Shown here: piece after piece, positions 29,625 to 37,822 of the stretch | Numbering within the stretch: the first letter of the stretch is position 1 | Layout: every line of letters begins with the position of its first letter | Assembly: GCF_014648515.1 (NCBI RefSeq) | Contig: NZ_BMRG01000012.1 | Coordinates: forward strand, 68,758 to 132,757 | Reading direction: 5' to 3' | DNA length: 64,000 bases | Source: Saccharothrix coeruleofusca | Lineage (GTDB): Bacteria; Actinomycetota; Actinomycetes; Mycobacteriales; Pseudonocardiaceae | The notes under the pieces: generated by a model | Told to the model about the DNA's origin: nothing | What the model saw: the letters and a program-made list of their open reading frames with translations, nothing else | Database searches by the model: none | Made by a program: the position numbers and the translations under genes

Positions 29625-31478
29625 TCAGCTCAACTTGTAGACGCTTCGGCCCCCTATGGAGGTTGCTTCGAAGTTCTCCGCGACCCAGGTCGCGATCTCG
29701 CCCCCGCTCCCGCGCCCGCCGCCCATGCCGTCACCCTGGACGAAGTAGCCGACGCGCCCTTCGGCCACGTACCGCTGGAACTCCTCCAGCGTGGGCGCCG
29801 GGTCGCCGCCGCTCCAGCCGCCGATGCCGATGACCGCCTTGCCACTGCTCAGCGCCAGGCTCGCGGCGCCCTGCGCGCTGGTGGTGGCCGCCGCCCAGGT
29901 GCCGGTGGTCTCGCGCAGGGCGCTGACCAGCGCCGCCGACGTCGAGCCCGCGGCGCCGGACCCAGCGCCGAACCCAGCGCCGAACCCGCCGCCCGCGCCT
30001 GCCGTGCCCGAGATGGCGTGATCCCCCGGACCCGACATCGGGATCGAGCCCGCGTGCGGGGTCGCCGCGGTGGCCACGCCGTAGGCACCCGTGCCGAGCG
30101 CGGCGGTGACCAGCGCCAGCGCCGCGACGCGGCGCGCGCCCACCACGATGGCGGTGCTGACCAGGACCGTCGGCACCAGCAGCGACCAGCGCAGCGCGGG
30201 CAGCCAGTCGGCCACCCGGTCGAGCAGCGCGAAGCCCCAGAACCCGGTCGCGGCGACCATCAGCGCCAGCGCGATCCGGGCGGGCGGGTGCGCGCGGCCC
30301 CGCCACAGCTCGCGGCCCGCGATGGCCACCAGCGCGGCGATCGCCGGGGCGAGCGCGACGGTGTAGTAGGGGTGGGCGGTGCCGTTCATGAAGCTGAACA
30401 CCACACCGGAGACCAGCAGCCAGCCGCCCCACAGCAGCAACGCGGCCCGCGTGCGGTCGGTGCGCGGCGCGTTGCGGGTGAACCACAGCCCCGCACCCAG
30501 ACCGATCAGCGCCGCGGGCAGCAGCCAGGAGATCTCCCCGCCCATGCTCGCGCCGAAGAGCCTGCCCAGTCCGGTGCTGCCGCCGAAGCCGATGTTGCCG
30601 CCCATGCCGCCGCCCGCGTTGCCCTGGCCGCCGAAGATGCGGCCGAGGCCGTTGTAGCCGACGGCCAGCTCCCACAGCGAGTCGTCGGCCGAACCGCCGA
30701 TGTAGGGACGGGACTGGGCGGGCCACAGCTCCACCAGCACCAGGAACCAGCCCGCCGACACCACGACCGCCGCCCCCGCCGCGAGCACGTGCAGCCAGCG
30801 CTTGACCAGCGTGGTCGGCGCGGCCAGCAGGTACACCCCGGCCAGCGCGGGCAGCACCAGCAACGCCTGCCCCATCTTGGTCAGGAACGCGAACCCGATC
30901 GCCACGCCCGCCAGCACCAGCCAGCGCACCCGCGCGTGCTCCAGCGCGCGGACCGCGCAGTAGGCGGCGGCCACGAGCAGCAGCACCAGCAGCGCGTCGG
31001 GCAGGTTGAACCGGAACATCAGCACCGCGACCGGCGTGAGCGCCAGCGCCGCGCCCGCCATCAGGCCCGCGACCGCGCCGGAGGTGCGCTTGACCGTGGC
31101 GTGCAGCAGCCACACCGCCAGCACCCCCTCGACGGCCTGCGGCGCCAGCACCGTCCAGCTGGAGAACCCGAAGACCCTGGCGAACAGGCCGCTGACCCAC
31201 AGGAAGACCGGCGGCTTGTCCACGGTGATCACACCGCCCGCGTCCAGTCCGCCGAACAGCCACGCCGTCCAGCTCTGCGCGCCCGCCTGGGTGGCCGCGG
31301 CGTAGTACTCGTTGCCCCACGTGGAGTCGGTGAGGTTCCACAGGTAGAGGGCGGCCGTGCCGACCAGCAGGGCGAACAGGGCGGGAGTGGTCCACCACTG
31401 CGGGTCGCGCCGCCGGTGCGCGCCGCCCTCGGCGGGCGGGATGTCGGTGGCGGACCCGTCGGCGGTCAGGGTGGTCAT
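29625..31478 (-). CDS. GT39/ArnT-like membrane glycosyltransferase, copy 2
   Basis: A 617-residue polytopic glycosyltransferase of the dolichyl-phosphate-mannose/ArnT type (YkcB-like). After a hydrophilic N-terminus there are about twelve helices. The first extracytoplasmic loop carries YYAAATQAGAQSWTAWLFG and VITVDKPPVFLWVSGL, where the family's acidic catalytic residues lie. A Gly-rich extracytoplasmic loop and a soluble C-terminal domain ending FVQGDGMGGG ... WVAENFEA follow. It probably transfers a lipid-linked sugar to an envelope acceptor. It is a close paralogue of the upstream gene. GGAG lies 8 bases before ATG 31478. Confidence 0.88.
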   Translation of the reverse strand: MTTLTADGSATDIPPAEGGAHRRRDPQWWTTPALFALLVGTAALYLWNLTDSTWGNEYYAAATQAGAQSWTAWLFGGLDAGGVITVDKPPVFLWVSGLFARVFGFSSWTVLAPQAVEGVLAVWLLHATVKRTSGAVAGLMAGAALALTPVAVLMFRFNLPDALLVLLLVAAAYCAVRALEHARVRWLVLAGVAIGFAFLTKMGQALLVLPALAGVYLLAAPTTLVKRWLHVLAAGAAVVVSAGWFLVLVELWPAQSRPYIGGSADDSLWELAVGYNGLGRIFGGQGNAGGGMGGNIGFGGSTGLGRLFGASMGGEISWLLPAALIGLGAGLWFTRNAPRTDRTRAALLLWGGWLLVSGVVFSFMNGTAHPYYTVALAPAIAALVAIAGRELWRGRAHPPARIALALMVAATGFWGFALLDRVADWLPALRWSLLVPTVLVSTAIVVGARRVAALALVTAALGTGAYGVATAATPHAGSIPMSGPGDHAISGTAGAGGGFGAGFGAGSGAAGSTSAALVSALRETTGTWAAATTSAQGAASLALSSGKAVIGIGGWSGGDPAPTLEEFQRYVAEGRVGYFVQGDGMGGGRGSGGEIATWVAENFEATSIGGRSVYKLS

Positions 31479-31669
31479 GAGGTGGTCTCCTGGGAGGGAC
31501 GGGTGCGGAAGAGCCGGTTGCGCGGCAACGGGGACCGCACGACGGTGGCGAGCAGGTCGGCCGTGACGGCGGTGGTCGGCTGGGCCGCCCGTCGCCCGCC
31601 GGACCGCTGCGCAGGCACCAGCCGGTGTCCCCGATCACGGGGGCGGGAGTCGGGTGCTCGGTGCGTCAT
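31475..31669 (-). CDS. possible small translationally coupled ORF between the two GT39 genes
   Basis: A 64-residue Arg/Pro-rich ORF whose ATG overlaps the stop of the upstream GT39 gene by 4 bp and whose stop overlaps the start of the downstream GT39 gene by 4 bp. That exact ATGA–ATGA fit is what a coupled gene would show. The peptide itself has no recognisable domain and its composition could come from any GC-rich frame. It may be real or may just be a translational bridge. Confidence 0.35.
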   Translation of the reverse strand: MTHRAPDSRPRDRGHRLVPAQRSGGRRAAQPTTAVTADLLATVVRSPLPRNRLFRTRPSQETTS

Positions 31670-33483
31670 GCCTGTGCCCGCGCTGTGAGGTCGTAGACGG
31701 CCAGGCCGTCGACAGTGGTGGCGGTGAAGTTCTCCTCGACCCAGGCGACGATGCGCTCGGCGGCGTCACTGCCGCTGTCGCCGGACATGCCCATGCCGCC
31801 CAGGAAGTAGTGGATGCGTCCTTCTTGGACGTACCGCTGGAACCGCTCCAACGTGGGGGCGGGGTCGGTGCCGTTGAAGCCGCCCACCGCCACCACCGGC
31901 ACCCCGCTGGCGAGCTGGTAGCCCGCTGCGTTGTTGGACCCGACCGCCGCGGCCGCCCAGGTGTGGGCACCGCTGTCTGCTCGCAGGAGGGACACCAGCT
32001 CCTCGCCGGGCGTGGGCGCGTTGAGCAGGGTGCCCATGCGCATGGCCGGAGCGCCGCCGACGCCGCCGGCCCCGTTGAGGCCGGCGGGGAGCATGCGGGT
32101 GCCACCGCCATCCCGACCCGCCCGCACAGGACCCGCGGACGGGATCGCGCCGGAGTGCGGTGTGGCGGCGGTGGCCACCGAGTACGCGCCGGGACCGAGC
32201 AGCGCCGCGACCAGCGCGACCGGCACCACGACCACGGCCGGGGCCACAGTGGACAGGAACAGCCCCACGGCGGCGAGCAGACCGAGCACCAGCACGGTGA
32301 CCGCGAGCCCGGTGGACCAGTCGAGCAGCAGCAGGTAGCACTGCAACGCCGCCACCGCGAGCGCACCGGAAAGCGCAGCCGCCGCAACGGGTTCCCGCCT
32401 GCGCCGCCACAGCGCCACCGCCCCGGTGCCGGTGATCGCGCCGATCGCCGGGGCCAGCGCGACGGTGTAGTAGGCGTGGATGATGCCGTTCATGAAGCTG
32501 AACACCACGGCGGTGACCAGCAGCCAGCCGCCCCACAGGAGCAATCCCGCGCGGTCCCGCTCGCGGCCCGCCCACCAGCCCGCCACCAGCAGCACCACGG
32601 CGGTCGGCAACAGCCAGGCGATCTGACCGCCCATCTCGGGACCGAGGAGCCTGTCCCACCCCGTTGAGCCCCAGCCGCCGCCACCGCCGACGCTGCCCAC
32701 CTCCTCGCCGGTGAGGCGGCCCAGGCCGTTGTATCCGAGGGCGAGTTCCAGCACGCTGTTGGTCTGCGAACCGCCGATGTGGGGCCGCTGGTCCGCTGGG
32801 ACCAGCTCGACGGCCAGCACCCACCAGCCCCCGGCCACCACCACCGCGCCGAGCGCGCCGGACAGGTGCAGGACCTTCCTGCGGGTGGTCGTGGGCGCGG
32901 CGACCAGGTAGACCAGGACGAGCGCGGGCAGCACCAGGAACGCCTGCATCATCTTGGCCAGGAAGCCGAAACCCACCGCCACCCCGGCAAGCGCCAACCA
33001 CCCGCCACTGCCCGCCTCGGTCGCCCGGACCGCGCAGTAGGCGGCGGTGATGAGCAGCAGCACCAGCAGCGCGTCGGGGTTGTTGAAGCGGAACATCAGC
33101 GCGGCGGCGGGCGTGAGCGCCAGCACCGTCCCCGCGATCAAGCCCGCGGCCTCACCGCTGGTGCGCTTCACCGCCGCGTGCAGCAGGCCCACGCCGGCCA
33201 CGCCCATGAGGGCTTGGGGGACGAGGATGCTCCACGCGTTCACCCCGAACAGGCGCGCGGACAGGCCCATGACCCACACCGCGGCGGGGGTCTTGTCGAC
33301 CGTGATCGAGCTCGCGGCGTCGGTGGAGCCGAAGAACCACGCCTTCCAGCTCTGCGCGCCCGCCTGCGCCGCGGCGGAGTAGTAGGCGTTGGCCCAGCCG
33401 GAATCGCCGAGGCGCCACAGGTAGAGGACGGCGGTGCCGGTGAGCAACAGCAGCAGGGGTAGTCGCGCTCGCATGGCGACCAC
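31666..33483 (-). CDS. GT39/ArnT-like membrane glycosyltransferase, copy 1
   Basis: A 605-residue polytopic glycosyltransferase, same architecture as its neighbour: YYSAAAQAGAQSWKAWFFG and SITVDKTPAAVWVMGL in the first outer loop, about twelve helices, FSFMNGIIHAYYTVALAP, then a soluble C-terminal domain ending YFLGGMGMSGD ... WVEENFTA. It probably uses a polyprenyl-phosphate sugar. Start GTG 33483 or ATG 33474; neither has a clear Shine-Dalgarno. Three CACAG-type boxes in 11-bp phase lie just upstream, identical in layout to those at the PhoP-like regulator's own promoter, so this operon is probably a target of that system. Confidence 0.88.
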   Translation of the reverse strand: MVAMRARLPLLLLLTGTAVLYLWRLGDSGWANAYYSAAAQAGAQSWKAWFFGSTDAASSITVDKTPAAVWVMGLSARLFGVNAWSILVPQALMGVAGVGLLHAAVKRTSGEAAGLIAGTVLALTPAAALMFRFNNPDALLVLLLITAAYCAVRATEAGSGGWLALAGVAVGFGFLAKMMQAFLVLPALVLVYLVAAPTTTRRKVLHLSGALGAVVVAGGWWVLAVELVPADQRPHIGGSQTNSVLELALGYNGLGRLTGEEVGSVGGGGGWGSTGWDRLLGPEMGGQIAWLLPTAVVLLVAGWWAGRERDRAGLLLWGGWLLVTAVVFSFMNGIIHAYYTVALAPAIGAITGTGAVALWRRRREPVAAAALSGALAVAALQCYLLLLDWSTGLAVTVLVLGLLAAVGLFLSTVAPAVVVVPVALVAALLGPGAYSVATAATPHSGAIPSAGPVRAGRDGGGTRMLPAGLNGAGGVGGAPAMRMGTLLNAPTPGEELVSLLRADSGAHTWAAAAVGSNNAAGYQLASGVPVVAVGGFNGTDPAPTLERFQRYVQEGRIHYFLGGMGMSGDSGSDAAERIVAWVEENFTATTVDGLAVYDLTARAQA

Positions 33484-33507
33484 GGTGCCGAGCCCACCTT
33501 GGCGCCC

Positions 33508-33535
33508 CTTGTGCCTTGCCTGTGAGCCACCTGTG
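33508..33535 (-). promoter_or_regulatory. PhoP-type response-regulator boxes upstream of the GT39 operon
   Basis: On the plus strand CTTGTG (33508), CCTGTG (33519) and CCTGTG (33530) repeat every 11 bp, which is CACAGG-N5-CACAGG-N5-CACAAG in the direction of the GT39 gene. OmpR/PhoP-type regulators bind head-to-tail dimers on such repeats. The boxes end 25 bp before the GTG start. Confidence 0.65.
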
Positions 33536-33613
33536 CCTGGATCGGAGTGCCGCTGGGCGTGCCCGCGGGACTGGCGGGCGAACCGTGAACTTCGGTGAGC
33601 GCGGCTGCGCGGC

Positions 33614-34186
33614 TCACTTGCGGCGCTGGTGCAGGTCCTTCGGGTCGAAGGTGACCGACACGGCCCCGGTCACGGCGACTTGGCCTGCCTCGCCGGGGTT
33701 CAGTACGGCGACTTCGGAGTAAACGCCGTCGTGCAACTGGTAGCAGTAGACCGTCGGGCCGTCCGCTTCGTCCAGCTCTACGCGCCAGTAGGCGGGCACC
33801 CCCGCCGAGGCGAAAGCGGCGGGTTTCTCCAACCGGTCGGTCTTCTTGGTTGACGGGCTGACCACCTCGGCAACCAGGGCCACGGTGTCGACGCCCACCG
33901 TGGTGGTCTCCACCCGTTCGGTGGAAACCACCACGTCGGAGATATAGGCCAGCCCTTCGCGGACGCGGACGCCGGTGGCGGTAAGTGCTTCCATGCCCTC
34001 GGGGGCAACCGCGTCGTCGAGCAGTCGGCACAGCCGGTCGGCCACCCGCTGGTGCTTGGCCGAGGGGGCGGCGTTCACGACGAAACGCCCGTCGACGAGT
34101 TCCACCCGGTGGCCTTCGACGGGCTCAAGGCTCTCCCAATCGTCCAGCGTGTAGCCATCCAGACGCCGTGCTGTGGTCACAGCCAT
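33614..34186 (-). CDS. Uma2-family (DUF820) putative endonuclease-fold protein
   Basis: A 190-residue protein of the Uma2/DUF820 family, which has a PD-(D/E)XK restriction-endonuclease-like fold. The family pattern is visible: YTLDDWESLEPVEGHRVELV near the start, then YISDVVVS and ALVAEVVSPSTKKTD, where the acidic catalytic residues lie, with K-T-D as the expected lysine site. These genes are abundant in actinomycetes with no settled role. ATG 34186 is preceded by AAGGGG only 2 bases away; GTG 34180 has better spacing and may be the true start. Confidence 0.8.
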   Translation of the reverse strand: MAVTTARRLDGYTLDDWESLEPVEGHRVELVDGRFVVNAAPSAKHQRVADRLCRLLDDAVAPEGMEALTATGVRVREGLAYISDVVVSTERVETTTVGVDTVALVAEVVSPSTKKTDRLEKPAAFASAGVPAYWRVELDEADGPTVYCYQLHDGVYSEVAVLNPGEAGQVAVTGAVSVTFDPKDLHQRRK

Positions 34187-34242
34187 CGCCCCTTGTCCGG
34201 CTTCCAGTGCTCCGGTGCCCGGTATCCCACGCGCGCCTGCTT

Positions 34243-35709
34243 TCACCGCTGCACGTCCAGGGCGGGCAGGCGGACGGTGAAGGTGGTGGCGCCGGGACGG
34301 CTGTCGACCTCGACGGTGCCGTCGTGCGCGGCGACCACGGCGGCCACGATGGACAGGCCAAGGCCGGTGCCGCCCGCCGCACGGGACCGCGAGGAGTCGC
34401 CGCGGGCGAACCGCTCGAAGATCTCCGGCCGCAGCCCAGCCGGGATGCCGGGGCCGTCGTCGGTCACGGTCAGCACCACGGCACCGCCGCGCGGCGGTGC
34501 CAGGCAGGTCGTCACGGTCGTGCCGGGTGGGGTGTGCACCCGCGCGTTGGTCAACAGGTTCAGCAGCACCTGGTGCAGCCGGTCGGCGTCCCCGCGCACC
34601 GACACCGCCTCCGGCGGCAGCTCCAGCCGCCAGTCGTGGTCGGGGCCCGCGATCCGCGCGTCGCTGACGGTGTCCACGACCAGTCGCGACAGGTCCACCC
34701 CGGCCCGGTCCAGCGGCCGACCGGCGTCCAGCCTGGCCAGCAGCAGCAGGTCCTCCACCAGGGATGTCATCCGCACCGCCTCGGACTCCACCCGCCGCAT
34801 GGCGTGCGCGACCTCCGGCGGCACCTCGTCCCGGCCGCGCCGGGTCAGCTCCGCGTAGCCGCGGATCGCGGCCAGCGGGGTGCGCAGCTCGTGGCTGGCG
34901 TCGGCGACGAACTGCCGCACGCGGGTCTCGCTGGCGTGCCGCGCCGCCAGCGCGTTGCCGATGTGCCCGAGCATCCGGTTCAGCGCCGAGCCGACCTGCC
35001 CCACCTCGGTGCGCGGGTCGGTGTCCTGCTCGGGCACGCGCTCGGCCAGCGCGACCTCGCCGCGGTCCAGCGGCAGCTCGGCCACCCTGGTGGCCGTGGC
35101 GGCGACCCGCTCCAGCGGTTCCAGGGTGCGCCGGGTGATCAGCGCGCCCGCGAGGCTCACCGCGATCAGCCCGGCCAGCGCCACCCCGCCCAGGATGAGC
35201 CCCATGCGCACCACGGTGGCGTCCACCTCGTCCAGCGGCAGACCGGTGACCAGCACCTCGCCGCGCGGGTTGGTGGTGGCCACCAGCCGGTAGCCGCCCA
35301 GGCCGTCCAGCGTCAGGGTGTGCGGCTCGCCGTCCACCGGGATCGCCATCACCTGCGCCCGCTGCCGCGCGGTCAGCGGCTCGCGCTCGCCCGCCACGGG
35401 GGTGAGCCTGCCCGCGTCGACCACGCCGCCGCGCGCCACCACCAGCAGCGTGCCCGGTCCGAAGCCGGGCCGGTCCAGCGGCCGGGCACTGCCGGGCAGC
35501 TCCGGCATCGGCGCCCGCTCGACCCGCCCCGCCGTGTTGACCAGCTGCTCGTCCAGCTGGTGGACCAGGAAGTCGCGCAGCGCGAAACCGGTGACCACGC
35601 CGATGATCACCGACACCAGCGACAGCAGCACCACCTGCTCCACGACCAGCCTCGTGCGCAGCGGCCAGCGGCTGGGCGACCAGCGGTCACGGCGCGGGCT
35701 TGAGGACAT
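34243..35709 (-). CDS. two-component sensor histidine kinase (PhoR/TcrY-like)
   Basis: A 488-residue membrane sensor kinase. The first helix lies near residues 20-42, followed by an extracytoplasmic sensor domain of about 130 residues. The second helix is near 175-197 and a HAMP linker follows (RRTLEPLERVAATATRVAELPL). The phospho-acceptor is in VADASHELRTPLAAIRGYAE, and the ATPase has N (LLNLLTNARVHT), G1 (DDGPGIP) and G2 (GGTGLGLSIV) boxes. The start ATG lies 23 bp inside the end of the response regulator gene, so the two are coupled. Confidence 0.93.
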   Translation of the reverse strand: MSSSPRRDRWSPSRWPLRTRLVVEQVVLLSLVSVIIGVVTGFALRDFLVHQLDEQLVNTAGRVERAPMPELPGSARPLDRPGFGPGTLLVVARGGVVDAGRLTPVAGEREPLTARQRAQVMAIPVDGEPHTLTLDGLGGYRLVATTNPRGEVLVTGLPLDEVDATVVRMGLILGGVALAGLIAVSLAGALITRRTLEPLERVAATATRVAELPLDRGEVALAERVPEQDTDPRTEVGQVGSALNRMLGHIGNALAARHASETRVRQFVADASHELRTPLAAIRGYAELTRRGRDEVPPEVAHAMRRVESEAVRMTSLVEDLLLLARLDAGRPLDRAGVDLSRLVVDTVSDARIAGPDHDWRLELPPEAVSVRGDADRLHQVLLNLLTNARVHTPPGTTVTTCLAPPRGGAVVLTVTDDGPGIPAGLRPEIFERFARGDSSRSRAAGGTGLGLSIVAAVVAAHDGTVEVDSRPGATTFTVRLPALDVQR

Positions 35710-36418
35710 ACCCGGCACCCCGCATCGTGTGGATCATCGGTGCGCGGCCCACGTCGATCTTCTTGCGCAGGTATGAGATGTAGAGCTCGACGATGTTGGC
35801 CTGGCCGCCGAAGTCGTAGCTCCACACCCGGTCCAGGATCTGCGCCTTGCTCAGCACGCGCTTGGGGTTGCGCATGAGGAAGCGCAGCAGCTCGAACTCG
35901 GTGGCGGTCAGCTCGACGGCGTCCCCGCCCCGGCGCACCTCCCTGGTCTCCTCGTCCAGCACCAGATCGCCGACCACCAGCTCGGTGCCCGCGCCTGACT
36001 CGGTCACGCCGGTGCGGCGCAGCAGGCCGCGCAGCCGCAGCACCACCTCCTCCAGGCTGAACGGCTTGGTCACGTAGTCGTCGCCGCCCGCGGTCAGCCC
36101 GGCGATGCGGTCCTCGACGGCGTCCTTCGCGGTCAGGAACAGCACCGGCAGGCCCGGCGCGTCCGCCCGCATCCGGCGCAGCACCTCCAGGCCGTCGAAG
36201 TCGGGCAGCATGATGTCCAGCACGACCGCGTCCGGGCGGAACTCGCGGGCGGCGCGCACGGCGCTCGCCCCGTCCGGCGCGGTGCGCACGTCCCACCGCT
36301 CCATCCGCAGGGCCATGGACATCAGCTCGGCCAGGGTGGGCTCGTCGTCGACGACGAGGACCCGCACCGGGCTGCCGTCCGGGCGGCGCAGTTCGGGGGA
36401 GTTCCCCGCGGTGGTCAC
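35687..36418 (-). CDS. OmpR/PhoP-family response regulator
   Basis: A 243-residue response regulator. The receiver domain has acidic pocket VVDDEPT, phospho-acceptor Asp in DAVVLDIMLPDFDG, and lysine in TKPFSLEEVVLRLRGLLRR. The winged-helix DNA-binding domain has LTATEFELLRFLMRNPKRVL, then YISYLRKKID and RGAGYVLKP. The protein closely resembles M. tuberculosis PhoP from memory. GTG at 36418 has GGAGG 8 bases upstream. Direct repeats of CCTGTG with 11-bp period lie 42-69 bp ahead of the start, so autoregulation is likely. Confidence 0.94.
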   Translation of the reverse strand: MTTAGNSPELRRPDGSPVRVLVVDDEPTLAELMSMALRMERWDVRTAPDGASAVRAAREFRPDAVVLDIMLPDFDGLEVLRRMRADAPGLPVLFLTAKDAVEDRIAGLTAGGDDYVTKPFSLEEVVLRLRGLLRRTGVTESGAGTELVVGDLVLDEETREVRRGGDAVELTATEFELLRFLMRNPKRVLSKAQILDRVWSYDFGGQANIVELYISYLRKKIDVGRAPMIHTMRGAGYVLKPAP

Positions 36419-36459
36419 TGGGCGCACCTCCGAATCGTCACGCGGACCGATGAGCGAAC

Positions 36460-36487
36460 CCTGTGGCGATCCTGTGTAACACCTGTG
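36460..36487. promoter_or_regulatory. three 11-bp-phased CCTGTG boxes at the response-regulator promoter
   Basis: CCTGTG occurs at 36460, 36471 and 36482, a strict 11-bp period, one helical turn apart. Read toward the regulator gene this is CACAGG-N5-CACAGG-N5-CACAGG. It resembles the tandem TCACAGC boxes bound by M. tuberculosis PhoP (established knowledge), hence probable autoregulation. Confidence 0.72.
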
Positions 36488-36505
36488 AACCGGAATCGCC
36501 CGACG

Positions 36506-36543
36506 CACAGGTGACGCCCAAAGCTCCCACAGCCCACGCACAG
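36506..36543. promoter_or_regulatory. second array of CACAG boxes, opposite orientation
   Basis: CACAG occurs at 36506, 36528 and 36539; the spacings are 22 and 11 bp, so all three keep the same 11-bp phase. They face the other way from the array at 36460 and end 22 bp before the ATG of the secreted-protein gene. One array may serve each of the two divergent genes. Confidence 0.6.
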
Positions 36544-36565
36544 CTTCCCCGGCCACGCTGTGCCC

Positions 36566-37123
36566 ATGACTGACAACACCGAGAACCCGATCTGGGGCGA
36601 GGAACCCGCCCCGCGTCAGTCCCCGGCGCCCGAGGGCAACGGCTGGTCCGGCCGCAAGACGCTGGCGGCGGTCGCGGTCGCCGTGGGCATCGCCGCGGCG
36701 GGTGGCGGGGTGATCTGGGCCGCGGGTGGGACCGACGCCCAGATGGGCGGTCCGCGCGGTTACGGCATGATCGGCGGTCCGGGGCTGCGCCAGATGGGGC
36801 CCCTGTTCGGGGACACCCAGCACGGGGAGTTCCAGGTCGGCGAGGTCACCGAGGTCAGCGACTCGTCCATCTCGGTGCGCAGCGCCGACGGCTACACCAA
36901 GACCTACACCGTCGACTCGGAGACCCTCATCGGGGCGATGGGCGGGGAGCCGATGCGCGACCGGGACATCAGCGACATCGCCAAGGGCGACACCGTCACC
37001 GTCGTCGCCTCCACCGACGACAGCGGCAAGAGCACCGCCGAAGCGATCACCGAGCGGGACGCCTCGGGGCACCAGCGGCGTGGCGGGCCGTGGAACGGGC
37101 AGCAGGCGCCGCCGACGCGGTAG
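36566..37123 (+). CDS. membrane-anchored DUF5666-like protein
   Basis: A 185-residue protein with a hydrophilic N-terminus, one membrane helix (residues about 31-50, LAAVAVAVGIAAAGGGVIWA), a Gly/Met-rich spacer and an outer beta-barrel-like domain. In that domain EVTEVSDSSISVRSADGYTK and TLIG...KGDTVTVVAS resemble DUF5666. It is divergent from the PhoP-like regulator and sits behind CACAG boxes, so it is a likely target or accessory of that system. Exact role unknown. Confidence 0.75.
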   Translation: MTDNTENPIWGEEPAPRQSPAPEGNGWSGRKTLAAVAVAVGIAAAGGGVIWAAGGTDAQMGGPRGYGMIGGPGLRQMGPLFGDTQHGEFQVGEVTEVSDSSISVRSADGYTKTYTVDSETLIGAMGGEPMRDRDISDIAKGDTVTVVASTDDSGKSTAEAITERDASGHQRRGGPWNGQQAPPTR

Positions 37124-37132
37124 AACTGGCGC

Positions 37133-37804
37133 ATGACCCGACTGGCGCTCTCGGCACTGCTGGCCTGCCTCGCCGCGCTGGGCGTGGCGACCCCCGCGTT
37201 CGCGCACACCCGGCTCGTCTCCAGCGACCCGGCCGACGGGTCGCGGGCCGCGCAGGTGCCCCGGCAGCTGACGCTGACCTTCAGCGAACCGGTGCCCGCC
37301 GAGAGCGCCCAGGTCCAGGTCACCGGCCCGGACAACCGGGCGTGGGGCACCACGGAGGTGGTGGCGCGGGGGACGGCGCTGGTCGTGTCGGTCGACCCCG
37401 GTCCCGCCGCCGCGGGCCAGCACCGGGTGAGCTGGCGGGTGGAGTCGCTGGACGGCGACTTCGTCAGCGGCGCCATCGGCTTCACGCTGGACGCGCCCGC
37501 CGCCCAACCCGGCATCACCACCCCGACGCCGCCTCCCACCGGCACGACCGGTGCCGCCGTTCCGACGGAGACCACCGGTGCCACGACGGCCTCCGGCGAC
37601 AGCGCGGCCACCACGACCAGCAGCGCCACCGGCGCGACCACCAGCAGCGTTCCCACGTCGACCGTCGACGACGAGGGCGGCTCGTCGGTGCTGCTGTGGA
37701 CCCTGGTCGGGCTGGGGGCGCTCGTGGCGGCGGCGGTCGTGGTGGCGCTGGTCCGGCGCAAGCGCGAGGACCGACCTCAGGGGGACACCGGGTCGGCCGA
37801 ATAG
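37133..37804 (+). CDS. CopC-domain protein with C-terminal membrane anchor
   Basis: A 223-residue exported protein. A signal peptide ends at ATPAFA, so the mature protein starts HTRLVSSDPADGS, giving the N-terminal His of CopC copper-binding proteins. The CopC beta-sandwich runs to about residue 122 (LTLTFSEPV ... WRVESLDGDFVSGAIGFTL). A long Thr/Ser-rich linker and one membrane helix (about 184-204) follow. It probably binds copper outside the cell. No CopD domain is fused or adjacent. It lies 9 bp after the preceding gene. Confidence 0.88.
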   Translation: MTRLALSALLACLAALGVATPAFAHTRLVSSDPADGSRAAQVPRQLTLTFSEPVPAESAQVQVTGPDNRAWGTTEVVARGTALVVSVDPGPAAAGQHRVSWRVESLDGDFVSGAIGFTLDAPAAQPGITTPTPPPTGTTGAAVPTETTGATTASGDSAATTTSSATGATTSSVPTSTVDDEGGSSVLLWTLVGLGALVAAAVVVALVRRKREDRPQGDTGSAE

Positions 37805-37822
37805 CCCGTTCGTCAACGGTCA

